This document shows positions 11,037-19,165 of a DNA stretch of 64,000 nt, one piece after another (within the stretch, counting starts at the first letter, position 1; the number at the start of each line of letters is the position of its first letter). A model generated the notes under the pieces. It made no database searches. It saw only the letters and a list, made by a program, of their open reading frames with translations, and was not told where the DNA came from. The DNA comes from Oleiphilus sp. (GTDB taxonomy: Bacteria > Pseudomonadota > Gammaproteobacteria > Pseudomonadales > Oleiphilaceae), in assembly GCA_006212045.1 (NCBI GenBank), contig PZPK01000002.1, forward strand, positions 186,001-250,000, given 5' to 3'. Position numbers and translations under genes: made by a program.

Positions 11037-11327
11037 TTAAGCTTCGATAACGCCGTAAATTTCGCTTTCTGACATGATCAGCAACTCTTCACCATCAATC
11101 TTGACGGCATTGCCTGAATACTGACCAAATACAACGGTGTCGCCTACTTTGACAGCCATCGCCTGAACGTCACCGTTGTCCAGCGATTTGCCTGCACCAA
11201 CAGCCAGCACTTCTCCCTGAGAAGGCTTTTCTGTCGCACTACCTGGCAAAACAATACCTCCGGCTGAAGTGGTTTCTTCTTCTTTACGACGCACAACAAC
11301 ACGATCGTGTAATGGACGGATTTTCAT
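11037..11327 (-). CDS. groES: Co-chaperonin GroES
   Basis: GroES caps the GroEL cavity. I start at the ATG at 11327 ([14 protein letters not shown], 96 aa), preceded by AGGAGA; the longer open frame is unsupported. The mobile loop ([14 protein letters not shown]) and the GEVLAVGAG segment are intact. It heads the groESL operon, under the heat-shock promoter at 11454-11479. Confidence 0.98.
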   Translation of the reverse strand: MKIRPLHDRVVVRRKEEETTSAGGIVLPGSATEKPSQGEVLAVGAGKSLDNGDVQAMAVKVGDTVVFGQYSGNAVKIDGEELLIMSESEIYGVIEA

Positions 11328-11453
11328 CTGTATGACTCTCCTAAACGTTCCAAATCCAAATTGGCTTAGCGGCCATGAAAAGCACGCTAAATTGTTAAAA
11401 AACAAACAGTTAACAAACAACTAGTGTCTTTCGATCTATTCGTGACACTGTAA

Positions 11454-11479
11454 ATGGGGCCCACACTTGGCTTTTCAAG
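11454..11479 (-). promoter_or_regulatory. Sigma-32 heat-shock promoter of groESL
   Basis: Read leftward, CTTGAAA (11479-11473) is followed after 13 nt by CCCCAT (11459-11454). These match the sigma-32 consensus boxes at both positions. Transcription would start near 11447, giving a groES leader of about 120 nt. No CIRCE inverted repeat is visible, so control is probably by sigma-32 alone. Confidence 0.9.
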
Positions 11480-11496
11480 CCAAAATTCAAAAAAAA

Positions 11497-11973
11497 TTAT
11501 GCTTCGCGATCGGATTTATCGACTTCCCGGAAATCACCTTCTATGACCTTGCCCGACTCAGACTCAGGCCTCACTTCTGAGTAGCTGCTGTAATAGACAT
11601 TTCCCTGCACTACCCCGCCTGCTTTCACCAAACGCTCTACCACCGCGCGCACAAGTAGCTGCCTGACGCCTGGCGTGAGTAACAAAAAACCAATCGTGTC
11701 TGTCACAAAACCGGGAGTCAGCAGCAAAGCGCCCGCTACCGCGAGCATCACACCTTCTCCCATTTCGCTTACCGGCATCTCGCCGCTGCGCATTTTCTGA
11801 TTGGCATTGACCAGGGTCTGCAATCCCTGGTGTCGTAATAAAGTGATTCCGATCATTGCTGTCAGTAAAACCAGCGCTATGGTATACCAGGCCCCGATCC
11901 AGGCTCCCACCTTAATCAGCAGAAACATCTCGACAATGGGCATAATGACGAACAACAAAAAAAGAATACGCAT
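11497..11973 (-). CDS. fxsA: FxsA family membrane protein
   Basis: FxsA is a small inner-membrane protein; in E. coli its overproduction suppresses F-exclusion of phage T7. The 158-aa product starts at the ATG at 11973 behind a GGAGG ribosome-binding site. It has three or four hydrophobic segments (ILFLLFVIMPIVEMFLLI, WYTIALVLLTAMIGITLL, VMLAVAGALLLTPGFVTDTIGFLLL) and an acidic tail. It sits just upstream of groESL, as in E. coli and many relatives; the sigma-32 promoter lies between them. Confidence 0.92.
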   Translation of the reverse strand: MRILFLLFVIMPIVEMFLLIKVGAWIGAWYTIALVLLTAMIGITLLRHQGLQTLVNANQKMRSGEMPVSEMGEGVMLAVAGALLLTPGFVTDTIGFLLLTPGVRQLLVRAVVERLVKAGGVVQGNVYYSSYSEVRPESESGKVIEGDFREVDKSDREA

Positions 11974-12094
11974 AGAACAGCCTCCAATTGGATGGCATAG
12001 CAAACACTAGAAAAACACGCGTAGCCACGCCTAAAGCTGACCTGATAAGATGCGCCAACTTTAAATGTTTATCAGGCATATATGCAGGTAAAGA

Positions 12095-12856
12095 ATGAAA
12101 CTTCAAGATCAAGTCATTGCAATTACCGGGGCTGCTCGCGGTCTGGGACTGGAAACCGCCATCAGGCTTGGCAGGCAAGGAGCGAAAATTGCCCTGATCG
12201 ATTTGAACAAAGCCGATCTGGAACATGCCTCCCACCATTGCTGTCAGGAGGGGATCGAGTCCCGAATCTATGCGTGTAATGTCGCCGATGAAGCGCAGGT
12301 GAGCGACACCTTCAAATCCCTGACGCATGATTTTGGAAAACTAAACGGTCTGGTGAACAATGCCGGCATTATCCGGGATGGCATGTTGATTAAGGCCTCG
12401 GAGGGCCGGGTCGAAGAAAAAATGTCACTGGCAACCTGGCAATCGGTGATCGATACCAATCTGACCGGGGTATTCCTGTGCGGCCGCGAAGCCGCTGTCA
12501 ACATGATCGAGACGCAAAGCCCCGGCTGTATCGTTAACCTCTCCAGCGTGGCGCGCGGCGGCAATATCGGGCAGACAAATTACAGCGCTGCGAAAGCCGG
12601 TGTCGTAGCAATGACAGTGACATGGGCCAAAGAGTTAGCAAGATACAACATTCGTTCAATGGCCGTCGCACCGGGCTTTATCGAAACCGAGATGACGCGC
12701 AGCATGCCGGATCATGCCAAAAAGCACCTCAGTCACTTGATTCCTTTGGGAGTGCCCGGTCAGGCCCACCATATCGCCGACACCATCGTACATATATTCA
12801 CGAATGATTATCTTACCGGGCGCGTTATTGAGGTAGACGGGGGATTGCGTGTCTGA
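12095..12856 (+). CDS. Short-chain dehydrogenase/reductase, FabG-like
   Basis: This 253-aa NAD(P)-dependent oxidoreductase has the Rossmann motif TGAARGLGLE (residues 9-18), NNAGI near residue 87, and the catalytic Ser plus YSAAK (Tyr and Lys) near residues 163-167. The C-terminal EVDGGLRV is typical of the FabG/3-oxoacyl-ACP reductase branch. The substrate cannot be read from sequence. AGGTAAAG precedes the ATG. It overlaps the downstream alkyltransferase-like gene by 8 bp. Confidence 0.9.
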   Translation: MKLQDQVIAITGAARGLGLETAIRLGRQGAKIALIDLNKADLEHASHHCCQEGIESRIYACNVADEAQVSDTFKSLTHDFGKLNGLVNNAGIIRDGMLIKASEGRVEEKMSLATWQSVIDTNLTGVFLCGREAAVNMIETQSPGCIVNLSSVARGGNIGQTNYSAAKAGVVAMTVTWAKELARYNIRSMAVAPGFIETEMTRSMPDHAKKHLSHLIPLGVPGQAHHIADTIVHIFTNDYLTGRVIEVDGGLRV

Positions 12857-13184
12857 GAGTTCCCGGGATGATGAGCGCCACCAGGCGATTCTCAGCACCC
12901 TGGCATGTATTCCCAAAGGCACCGTCAGCACATACGGCCAGATTGCCAATCAGGCCGGATACCGAGGGCAGGCTCGCTATGTCGGCTATATCCTGAAACA
13001 TTTACCTGGAACCTCTTCTATTCCCTGGCATCGCGTAGTCAATGCATCCGGGCGCAGTTCTTTCCCAGAGAATTCGTTGAAATACCGGGAACAGCTCCGG
13101 CTTTTGCGGGAGGAAAGCGTCGAAATCAAAAACGGAAAAATCAACCTGCAGCAGTATTTATGGCTAACCTCACTGACCCCTTAG
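12849..13184 (+). CDS. Alkyltransferase-like protein (MGMT family, active Cys replaced by Trp)
   Basis: The 111-aa protein is a bare C-terminal domain of the O6-methylguanine-DNA methyltransferase family. IPKGTVSTYGQIA and the wing region are kept, but the acceptor motif PCHRV reads PWHRVV. Trp in place of Cys defines alkyltransferase-like (ATL) proteins, which bind O6-alkylguanine and hand it to nucleotide excision repair without repairing it. The GTG start overlaps the end of the SDR gene, so translation is probably coupled. Confidence 0.88.
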   Translation: MSESSRDDERHQAILSTLACIPKGTVSTYGQIANQAGYRGQARYVGYILKHLPGTSSIPWHRVVNASGRSSFPENSLKYREQLRLLREESVEIKNGKINLQQYLWLTSLTP

Positions 13185-13635
13185 CACTGCCCGGAAACAA
13201 AACTCAAACCTCCTCGCTCACGACTTTGCGTTTCAGCTTCAAACTCTGAAAACATACTCTTCAAAATACACATCCCGGTCAGGAAAGTGGCACCTGCTGG
13301 GGACTTGCCGGATCGGCACCAAGAAACTGAGTGACATGAACTATCACTTGGCAAAAATTCGAAACAATTCTTATTGGGCCCATTTGAAAATTTGAACTAA
13401 TGTTAATAGTGAGCAATAAATTGTTGCTCCAGTACATCCACGCCAACAGGGAAATACCTGTTTGGGTGTCATAGAAATAAAGGCCGAGTATCGATAATTG
13501 TTTGAGCCAGGCAAGCTACCAACAGCCGATGAGTCATTCGTACACATGTACTGCTTTCAGGGAGAATAGTTTGCAATTTGTCGATTGCCACCAATTATAA
13601 ACACGCAGTATTTCTGTCTGAAAGGACTGAGCGAT
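13185..13635. other. Intergenic region, no gene seen
   Basis: About 450 bp separate the ATL gene from the PAS-GGDEF-EAL gene. It is AT-richer than its flanks in the middle (13360-13430) and should hold the downstream promoter. I see no clear terminator, repeat or RNA. A TTG at 13585 would extend the next gene, but it lacks a ribosome-binding site. Confidence 0.4.
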
Positions 13636-15519
13636 ATGAATCACCCAAACCCCGTAAGCAAGGAATGGCCAGTTATGGCGCTTGTTAAAAAAGCATCTTC
13701 GTCAGAATTGGAACACTACATTAGAAGCCTTCATCAACCGGAAGCTTCCGTTCAGGATCAGCCCTTGGCTGGCCCCAAGTCTGTCGACCTGCAAACCGCA
13801 GAAACCCCGGCTCCCACACGACATTATTCAAACCTGCTGGCACGCCACAAACTACTGGAAGCCGGACTGAATTCTACTTATGACGCTTTGCTGATGCTGG
13901 ACCTGCATGGCAATGTGCGCTTCTCCAATGAAGCTTTTAAACGACTTTTCAGAATTGAAAAAGCCGATGGCATTGTCGCTTCGAAGCGACAACTGCTGCA
14001 CCATGCGGCAAATTTCCTGACCGATGATACCGCGCTGACCAGGGCCATTCAGCAATCCATTGCCGATCCGAGACAAAGTATCGAATGTGAATTCGAAACC
14101 AGAAATGAGCGCTGCCTCGAAGGCCATTCACGCCCGCATTATCTGGACGAAGACGTTGTCGGGCAGGTCTGGACCTTTCGGGACGTTACGCAAGCCAGGC
14201 TAAAAGAGGAAGAATCCAAGCACCGCGCTTACCATGACCCGCTAACCGGTCTACCGAATCGCCGTTTGCTAAGCATTCGTCTCAACCAGACGCTCTCCAG
14301 TGTGCGTGAAAGCGGCATGAAAACCGCCGTGTTATTCATCGATCTGGACGGTTTCAAGGATGTCAATGATTCGCTGGGCCACAACGTCGGGGATGCGCTG
14401 CTAAAAGAAGTTGCCATGCGTCTTGAGTCCATGCTACCGGCCCATACGTTGCTCTCACGACATGGCGGCGACGAATTTGTTGCGGTCATGGAACATCTGC
14501 AACATGAAGAACCCGCGATTCAGCTTTGCCACAAAGTCATCGATTGCTTTGATGCACCGTTCGAACTCAGTGATGAAGAGCTCTACATGAGTGTCAGCAT
14601 CGGTGTCGCCGTCGCACCGGACCATGGAATTGATGCCGATAAACTGATCAGTAATGCAGATATGGCCATGTATCAGGCCAAACAGCAAGGTAAACACACC
14701 TACGAATTTTTCTCCACCTCCAAAGACACACATGCATACCAGCGTCTGAAGATCCGTAATCAGATCAACGTCGCGCTGGAGCAGGAAGAGTTCGAATTGT
14801 TCTTCCAACCCAAGATCTGTCTGGAAACCGGCAGCATCAAAGGCGCCGAAGCGCTGATTCGCTGGCGTCCCAATGGCGGTGAATACCGCAGCCCAATGGA
14901 ATTCATTCCGATCGCAGAAGAAAGTGGTCAGATTATTCCAATTAGCCAATGGGTTTTTGAACGCTGCTGCAGACACATGTCTGACTGGAAAGAATTTCTG
15001 GATGATGACTTTGTCCTGGCGCTGAATATTTCTGCCAAGCATTTTCAGCGTGGACAATTGCAGCGCGACGTCGCCCGCGCCTTGGAAGCCAGCGACATCG
15101 ACCCGAGCAAACTGGAGCTGGAAGTCACCGAAACGGCCATCATGGATAACCTTGAGCTGGCAGTAGAAAGCCTGAACGAACTCAAGAAAATGGGGATTCG
15201 AACCGCGATCGATGACTTTGGCACAGGTCACTCATCACTCAGCTATCTGCGTAAACTACCGATCGAAATACTGAAGATAGACAAGAGCTTTATCGACGAT
15301 ATTCTAAGCTGTTCCGAAGATCGCACTTTGGTAAAAGGAATTATCGAGATGGTGCACGCTTTGGGCATACAGGTGGTGGCCGAAGGCGTGGAAAATCACG
15401 ATATCGCCCAGCTGTTAATGGAAATGAACTGCGACCTGGTGCAAGGCTACCATTACTGCAAACCGATTTCGGAACCCGAATTTCTGGAACTGGTGAAAAA
15501 CCGTATTTGCTATCTGTAG
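13636..15519 (+). CDS. PAS-GGDEF-EAL cyclic-di-GMP signalling protein
   Basis: This 627-aa cytoplasmic protein carries a PAS-type sensor domain (about residues 75-185), a GGDEF domain with HGGDEF intact at 276-281, and an EAL domain with EAL at 405-407. The EAL domain keeps its metal and catalytic residues: ALNIS, EVTET, IDDFGTG, KIDKSFI, VAEGVEN and QGYHYCKP. Both diguanylate cyclase and phosphodiesterase activities are therefore possible; with a full EAL set the phosphodiesterase usually dominates. I prefer the ATG at 13636 (AAAGGA upstream) over a TTG at 13585. It is likely monocistronic. Confidence 0.93.
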   Translation: MNHPNPVSKEWPVMALVKKASSSELEHYIRSLHQPEASVQDQPLAGPKSVDLQTAETPAPTRHYSNLLARHKLLEAGLNSTYDALLMLDLHGNVRFSNEAFKRLFRIEKADGIVASKRQLLHHAANFLTDDTALTRAIQQSIADPRQSIECEFETRNERCLEGHSRPHYLDEDVVGQVWTFRDVTQARLKEEESKHRAYHDPLTGLPNRRLLSIRLNQTLSSVRESGMKTAVLFIDLDGFKDVNDSLGHNVGDALLKEVAMRLESMLPAHTLLSRHGGDEFVAVMEHLQHEEPAIQLCHKVIDCFDAPFELSDEELYMSVSIGVAVAPDHGIDADKLISNADMAMYQAKQQGKHTYEFFSTSKDTHAYQRLKIRNQINVALEQEEFELFFQPKICLETGSIKGAEALIRWRPNGGEYRSPMEFIPIAEESGQIIPISQWVFERCCRHMSDWKEFLDDDFVLALNISAKHFQRGQLQRDVARALEASDIDPSKLELEVTETAIMDNLELAVESLNELKKMGIRTAIDDFGTGHSSLSYLRKLPIEILKIDKSFIDDILSCSEDRTLVKGIIEMVHALGIQVVAEGVENHDIAQLLMEMNCDLVQGYHYCKPISEPEFLELVKNRICYL

Positions 15520-15536
15520 CCTGAGTTCAGACAGAC

Positions 15537-15567
15537 GGACACGGGCTTTCACGTGGAGCCCGTGTCC
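15537..15567. terminator. Hairpin between convergent genes
   Basis: GGACACGGGCT and AGCCCGTGTCC form a perfect 11-bp stem around a 9-nt loop, midway between the convergent EAL and permease genes. It has no clear T-run on either strand, so it is probably a bidirectional, weak terminator. Confidence 0.6.
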
Positions 15568-15570
15568 TGA

Positions 15571-17184
15571 CTAAAACTCCTCTGATAGTGCCCGTAAGCG
15601 ATGCCGAATGCGATACAGCAAAAGCAGGCTCGGTAACACCATCAAAGCAGTCACTACGAAGAACAAGGCCCAGTTTCCTGCCAGCTCATCGACCATCCAG
15701 CCACTATATGACGCCAGGAACGTTCTTCCCAAGGTCCCGATCGACGCCATCAACGCATATTGACTGGCAGTGAAAGCCCGGTCACACATCATCGACAAAA
15801 ATGCTACGAAAGCCACGGTAGACCATGCCGTTGTAAAGCCATCCACAATCACCGCCGACAGTAAGAGTCCCTTGCTTGGTCCCACAAACGCCAGCAACGC
15901 AAACATTAAGTTACTGGCTGCCATTGCCAGCCCACCAATAAACAGGCCCCTGAGTACCCCATAGTGAATAGTGACGACGCTTCCGATTAAAGAGAAGATG
16001 ATCGTGACCCACCAGCTGACAAGCTTCGAGTACACCGCAATATCTGAATTGGTGAAACCTACTTCCTTGTAAAAAACGATCGACATGCGGCCAAGAAAGG
16101 CCTCACCAATCTTGAATAAAAAGATAAACATTAGGATGGATAGGGCCAGGCTGACACCATTGCGCCGAAAAAACTCAGCCAAGGGCTCTACAAAGCTTAC
16201 CAGCACCCAGGTCATGACGCGGTTTTTCATCGGCGCCGCCAGTCCGTGAGAACCACTTGCTACCGAATCCATCGGATGCAGCGAAACCGTGTGATTGATT
16301 TGCCAAAGGCAACGCAGCAACCAGACCAGCAAAACCGCAATCATCACGGCTCCAAGACCATAAGCCAATTCAAGAGCGCTATCTGCCAAACCCGGAAAGC
16401 CGATGATCATCCAGACGGACATGGCAATCAGCAACATGACCGCCATCGTCATCAACATCCCGTCACCGGTACCCGCCTGATTGAAATAGCTGAGGTAACG
16501 CTGCTCGCTCGTAGCCTGCGATGTTTCCCGCAAGGTTTTCGGTTCAGGCGAAAATAATGGCACCAGCGCCAACAGCAACATGAGTATGGCCATAAATTGA
16601 TATACGCCCGACCAGCCCCAACCGTCCAGATCCACCAGAAGTAAGGGCAAGGCTCCCATGCCAGCAAAACCGGTCCACCATCCGGAGGTTGCCATCGCAG
16701 ATCCCGCGGCCATCAAACCGCCATCATCCTCCGGCAAAGAGTCAATACGAAAAGCGTCGATCGAGATATCCAGCGTTGCGGCCGCCAGTGCCAGTGCAAA
16801 AGCGAGCGTCTTTGCCACACTCAATGATTCAGAGGGCTGCACACTGGCGATCATCCAGCAACACAGAGCAACCAGACATTGCATCAGAATAATCCAGCTT
16901 CGTCGCTGCCCAAGCAGCTTGCCAAGCACAGGCAAACGGACCCGGTCCACCAGGGGCGACCAGAGAAAATTGATGGAATACGCGACAAAAATAAAGCCGA
17001 AAAAGCCGATACTGGAACGCGATAAGCCTTCTTCGGCCAGCCACGCCGTCATGGCCGAGCCAATCATGGCCCAGGGAAAACCACTGGCCAGACCCAGACC
17101 ATAAACACGCAACAGGCGTCGATCCAGATAAAGCTTAAACGTGTCAAAAAATGAACGGGCTGGCTGCGCAGGAGGCGTTGTCAA
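15571..17184 (-). CDS. ampG: AmpG-family muropeptide MFS transporter
   Basis: AmpG imports anhydro-muropeptides for cell-wall recycling. The 537-aa protein has about 12-14 hydrophobic segments and the family opening YGLGLASGFPW with WLAEEGLSRSSIGFFGF and WSPLVDR. It is longer than the E. coli protein, with extra central segments near residues 215-320. The start is a TTG at 17184, chosen because the upstream frame is closed; the conserved part begins about 25 residues later. yajQ lies 12 bp upstream on the same strand. Confidence 0.88.
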   Translation of the reverse strand: MTTPPAQPARSFFDTFKLYLDRRLLRVYGLGLASGFPWAMIGSAMTAWLAEEGLSRSSIGFFGFIFVAYSINFLWSPLVDRVRLPVLGKLLGQRRSWIILMQCLVALCCWMIASVQPSESLSVAKTLAFALALAAATLDISIDAFRIDSLPEDDGGLMAAGSAMATSGWWTGFAGMGALPLLLVDLDGWGWSGVYQFMAILMLLLALVPLFSPEPKTLRETSQATSEQRYLSYFNQAGTGDGMLMTMAVMLLIAMSVWMIIGFPGLADSALELAYGLGAVMIAVLLVWLLRCLWQINHTVSLHPMDSVASGSHGLAAPMKNRVMTWVLVSFVEPLAEFFRRNGVSLALSILMFIFLFKIGEAFLGRMSIVFYKEVGFTNSDIAVYSKLVSWWVTIIFSLIGSVVTIHYGVLRGLFIGGLAMAASNLMFALLAFVGPSKGLLLSAVIVDGFTTAWSTVAFVAFLSMMCDRAFTASQYALMASIGTLGRTFLASYSGWMVDELAGNWALFFVVTALMVLPSLLLLYRIRHRLRALSEEF

Positions 17185-17196
17185 AGTAGGCTCTAA

Positions 17197-17682
17197 TCAA
17201 TCTCTAAAGTTATTGAATTGCAGTGGAATATTGATCTCTTCGGACTCGCGCAGCAGCGTCATCACCTGCTGCAAATCATCTCGTTTTTTACCCGTCACGC
17301 GCACCTTTTCTCCCTGAATGGCCGCCTGTACCTTTATTTTTGATTCCTTGATCAGTTTCACCATTTTCTTTGCCAGCAGTGTATCAATACCCTGCTTGAT
17401 ATCGAAGCTGCGTTTTACCAGTTTTCCGGCTTTACTGTCACCGGCCTCACAGAGAGCACGCACATCCACACCGCGACGCGAAAATGCCATCTGCAACATC
17501 TCGATCAGTTGCTCCAACTGGAAATCCTGTTCCGCAGAAAAGACGACCTTGTCATTTTCCAACACAATATCGACATCGACATTTTTAAAGTCCCAACGGT
17601 TACCCAGTTCACGTTTTGCCTGATCAATCGCATTTGTGACTTCATGCATGTCGACTTCCGACACAGTATCAAAAGATGGCAT
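17197..17682 (-). CDS. yajQ: YajQ-family nucleotide-binding protein
   Basis: YajQ proteins bind cyclic-di-GMP or RNA and act as effectors in some gammaproteobacteria. The 161-aa length is standard and the N-terminus MPSFDTVSEVDMHEVTNA is diagnostic, as are NRWDFK and VRVTGKKRDDLQ. GAGGAG precedes the ATG. ampG follows 12 bp after its stop. Confidence 0.95.
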   Translation of the reverse strand: MPSFDTVSEVDMHEVTNAIDQAKRELGNRWDFKNVDVDIVLENDKVVFSAEQDFQLEQLIEMLQMAFSRRGVDVRALCEAGDSKAGKLVKRSFDIKQGIDTLLAKKMVKLIKESKIKVQAAIQGEKVRVTGKKRDDLQQVMTLLRESEEINIPLQFNNFRD

Positions 17683-17782
17683 GGTATACTCCTCAAAAAT
17701 TAAATCGCTTTTTCCTTATTATCCAGAGAACCAACTTTGGTTCCACAACCTGAGTGATGCATTCTAAGCATTTTTAATTCAT

Positions 17783-18757
17783 ATGCCGAACCTAGATCTT
17801 CCTATCGTCATTGTTGACGATGCCAAATTCAGCAGCACCGTCATCGCTAAAACGTTGACAACATCAGGTTATCGCGATGTACGTGTGGTCAATGACGGTC
17901 AATCTGCCATTCAGCAACTGGAAAAAAGGAAAACCAGCGTTCTGGTCGCGGATTGGCTCATGCCGGGAATGGATGGTCTGGAGCTGACACGAAAGGTAAG
18001 GCAGCTGGATGAGCAGAGTAATCATTTCACTTACATCATTTTACTGACCGGTAAGGAAACCCCGGAAGCGCTGCAGGAAGCGTTTGAGAAAGGCGTCGAT
18101 GACTTTATTTTCAAATCAGACATGTCTCGACAATTGCTGCCCCGAGTGTATGCGGCTGACCGAATGGCCGACCATCAGAACTCACTCCTGATCGCCAATA
18201 AGTTGCTACTGGAAAACAATCGGCACTTGGAACAGAACAATATGCTTGACCCGGAAACCGGGGTCGGCAATCAGCGTATGGCACATGACAGCTTGACGCG
18301 CCAACTGAAACACACAGAATCCCGCGGTGGCGTCACCTGCTATATTCGGCTTGAAATTCAGGACTGGCAACTGAACCGTCATCATCAGAATTACATCCTC
18401 AGCCAGGAACTCAGTGCGAGTATTACCCGTCGCCTGAGAGGACTTATCCGACCTTTGGACGTACTCTGCCGGATTATGGATGACACTTACGTGATAGTCG
18501 CGCAATTCAACCAGCTCGAGCATTGTAAAATCAGCGTATTCAGGCGCATTCTTGACGGTATCAATCATACCTCCTTTCGCACTTCATCCGGCTTTCACAA
18601 CGTCAAATGCATTCTGAGCGTTTGCTGTATCGGTGACAAGGGGTCGCTTCCTACATCGGATCAGGTCGAACAGGAATGCATTGGCCAGCTGGGGCAAGCG
18701 CGTCAATCCAAATCTCTCAGCGTCTTCCACTGGGACGGACTTAAAACAGAAGCCTAG
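17783..18757 (+). CDS. Response regulator with degenerate GGDEF output
   Basis: The 324-aa protein has an N-terminal receiver domain with acidic pocket D12/D13 and the phospho-acceptor D57 in VADWLMPGMDG. The C-terminal half keeps the start of a GGDEF domain (DPETGVGN near residue 157, compare DPLTGLPN), but the signature is MDDTYVI instead of GGDEF, so cyclase activity is unlikely. It may act as a c-di-GMP or partner-binding output. It is divergent from yajQ and has no linked histidine kinase. Confidence 0.85.
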   Translation: MPNLDLPIVIVDDAKFSSTVIAKTLTTSGYRDVRVVNDGQSAIQQLEKRKTSVLVADWLMPGMDGLELTRKVRQLDEQSNHFTYIILLTGKETPEALQEAFEKGVDDFIFKSDMSRQLLPRVYAADRMADHQNSLLIANKLLLENNRHLEQNNMLDPETGVGNQRMAHDSLTRQLKHTESRGGVTCYIRLEIQDWQLNRHHQNYILSQELSASITRRLRGLIRPLDVLCRIMDDTYVIVAQFNQLEHCKISVFRRILDGINHTSFRTSSGFHNVKCILSVCCIGDKGSLPTSDQVEQECIGQLGQARQSKSLSVFHWDGLKTEA

Positions 18758-18758
18758 C

Positions 18759-18781
18759 GCCTGCAAGAAATGCTTGCAGGC
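18759..18781 (+). terminator. Hairpin after the response regulator gene
   Basis: GCCTGCAAG-AAATG-CTTGCAGGC is a perfect 9-bp stem 2 bp past the stop codon. It lacks a T-run, so it may be a 3' stabilising stem or a Rho-dependent end. Confidence 0.5.
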
Positions 18782-18832
18782 ACACAGCAAAGGTATAGCG
18801 CCAAAGTTACCACAATCTTTTCAAGCACTTAA

Positions 18833-18848
18833 CGTGACGCACATCACG
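18833..18848. promoter_or_regulatory. CRP/Vfr-like binding site
   Basis: CGTGA-CGCACA-TCACG matches the core of the CRP-type operator (GTGA, 6 bp, TCAC) perfectly and is self-complementary in its arms. It sits in a gene-free interval about 150-180 bp upstream of two tandem plus-strand terminators. This is inference from the motif only. Confidence 0.4.
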
Positions 18849-19000
18849 CTTTTCTGGCATCTCAGTTACAGCGGTTAACACGCTCTACACATCGAAACAA
18901 CGACCCAACACTCGCACACAAGCCCTTACCAGATTGGTCTACACCAACCACCCCAGTCTCAGTAGAATTATTTTCGTGGATTTGAGTAGTATCCCCCGTT

Positions 19001-19034
19001 AGCGGAGGGTCAAGTTGTACCTCCGCTGTTTTTT
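19001..19034 (+). terminator. Rho-independent terminator, first of two
   Basis: AGCGGAGGG and CCTCCGCT form an 8-9-bp stem with a 10-nt loop, then GTTTTTTC on the plus strand. It does not end any annotated gene. Confidence 0.8.
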
Positions 19035-19095
19035 CGGGCGATTCAAATCCCCCATTTTATTTTCATGCAAATCCTTTCTTCTAGTTTGAGTATTC

Positions 19096-19126
19096 AGGTG
19101 CGGCGTTTAACCCGCACCTTTTTTTT
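19096..19126 (+). terminator. Rho-independent terminator, second of two
   Basis: AGGTGCGG-CGTTTAAC-CCGCACCT is a perfect 8-bp stem followed by eight T on the plus strand. It faces the end of the leftward kinase gene and probably stops a short plus-strand RNA. Confidence 0.88.
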
Positions 19127-19165
19127 GCCTGAAATTCAGACCAGCAGAGGTTTCTTTGTGCATGG

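Larger units (their letters stand above)
18850..19126 (+). ncRNA. Candidate orphan small RNA region with tandem terminators
   Basis: No protein gene fits here, yet two strong plus-strand terminators lie 92 bp apart: AGCGGAGGG/CCTCCGCT with a T-run (19001-19034), and AGGTGCGG/CCGCACCT followed by eight T (19096-19126). The nearest coding gene upstream ended at 18757 with its own hairpin. GATTTGA at 18979 can pair with TCAAATC at 19043, enclosing the first hairpin. This suggests one or two small RNAs. The 5' end and promoter are not determinable by eye. Confidence 0.35.

Noticed and set aside
14455-15231. 258-aa leftward open frame
   Set aside because: Antisense to the GGDEF-EAL gene, with no ribosome-binding site or domain.
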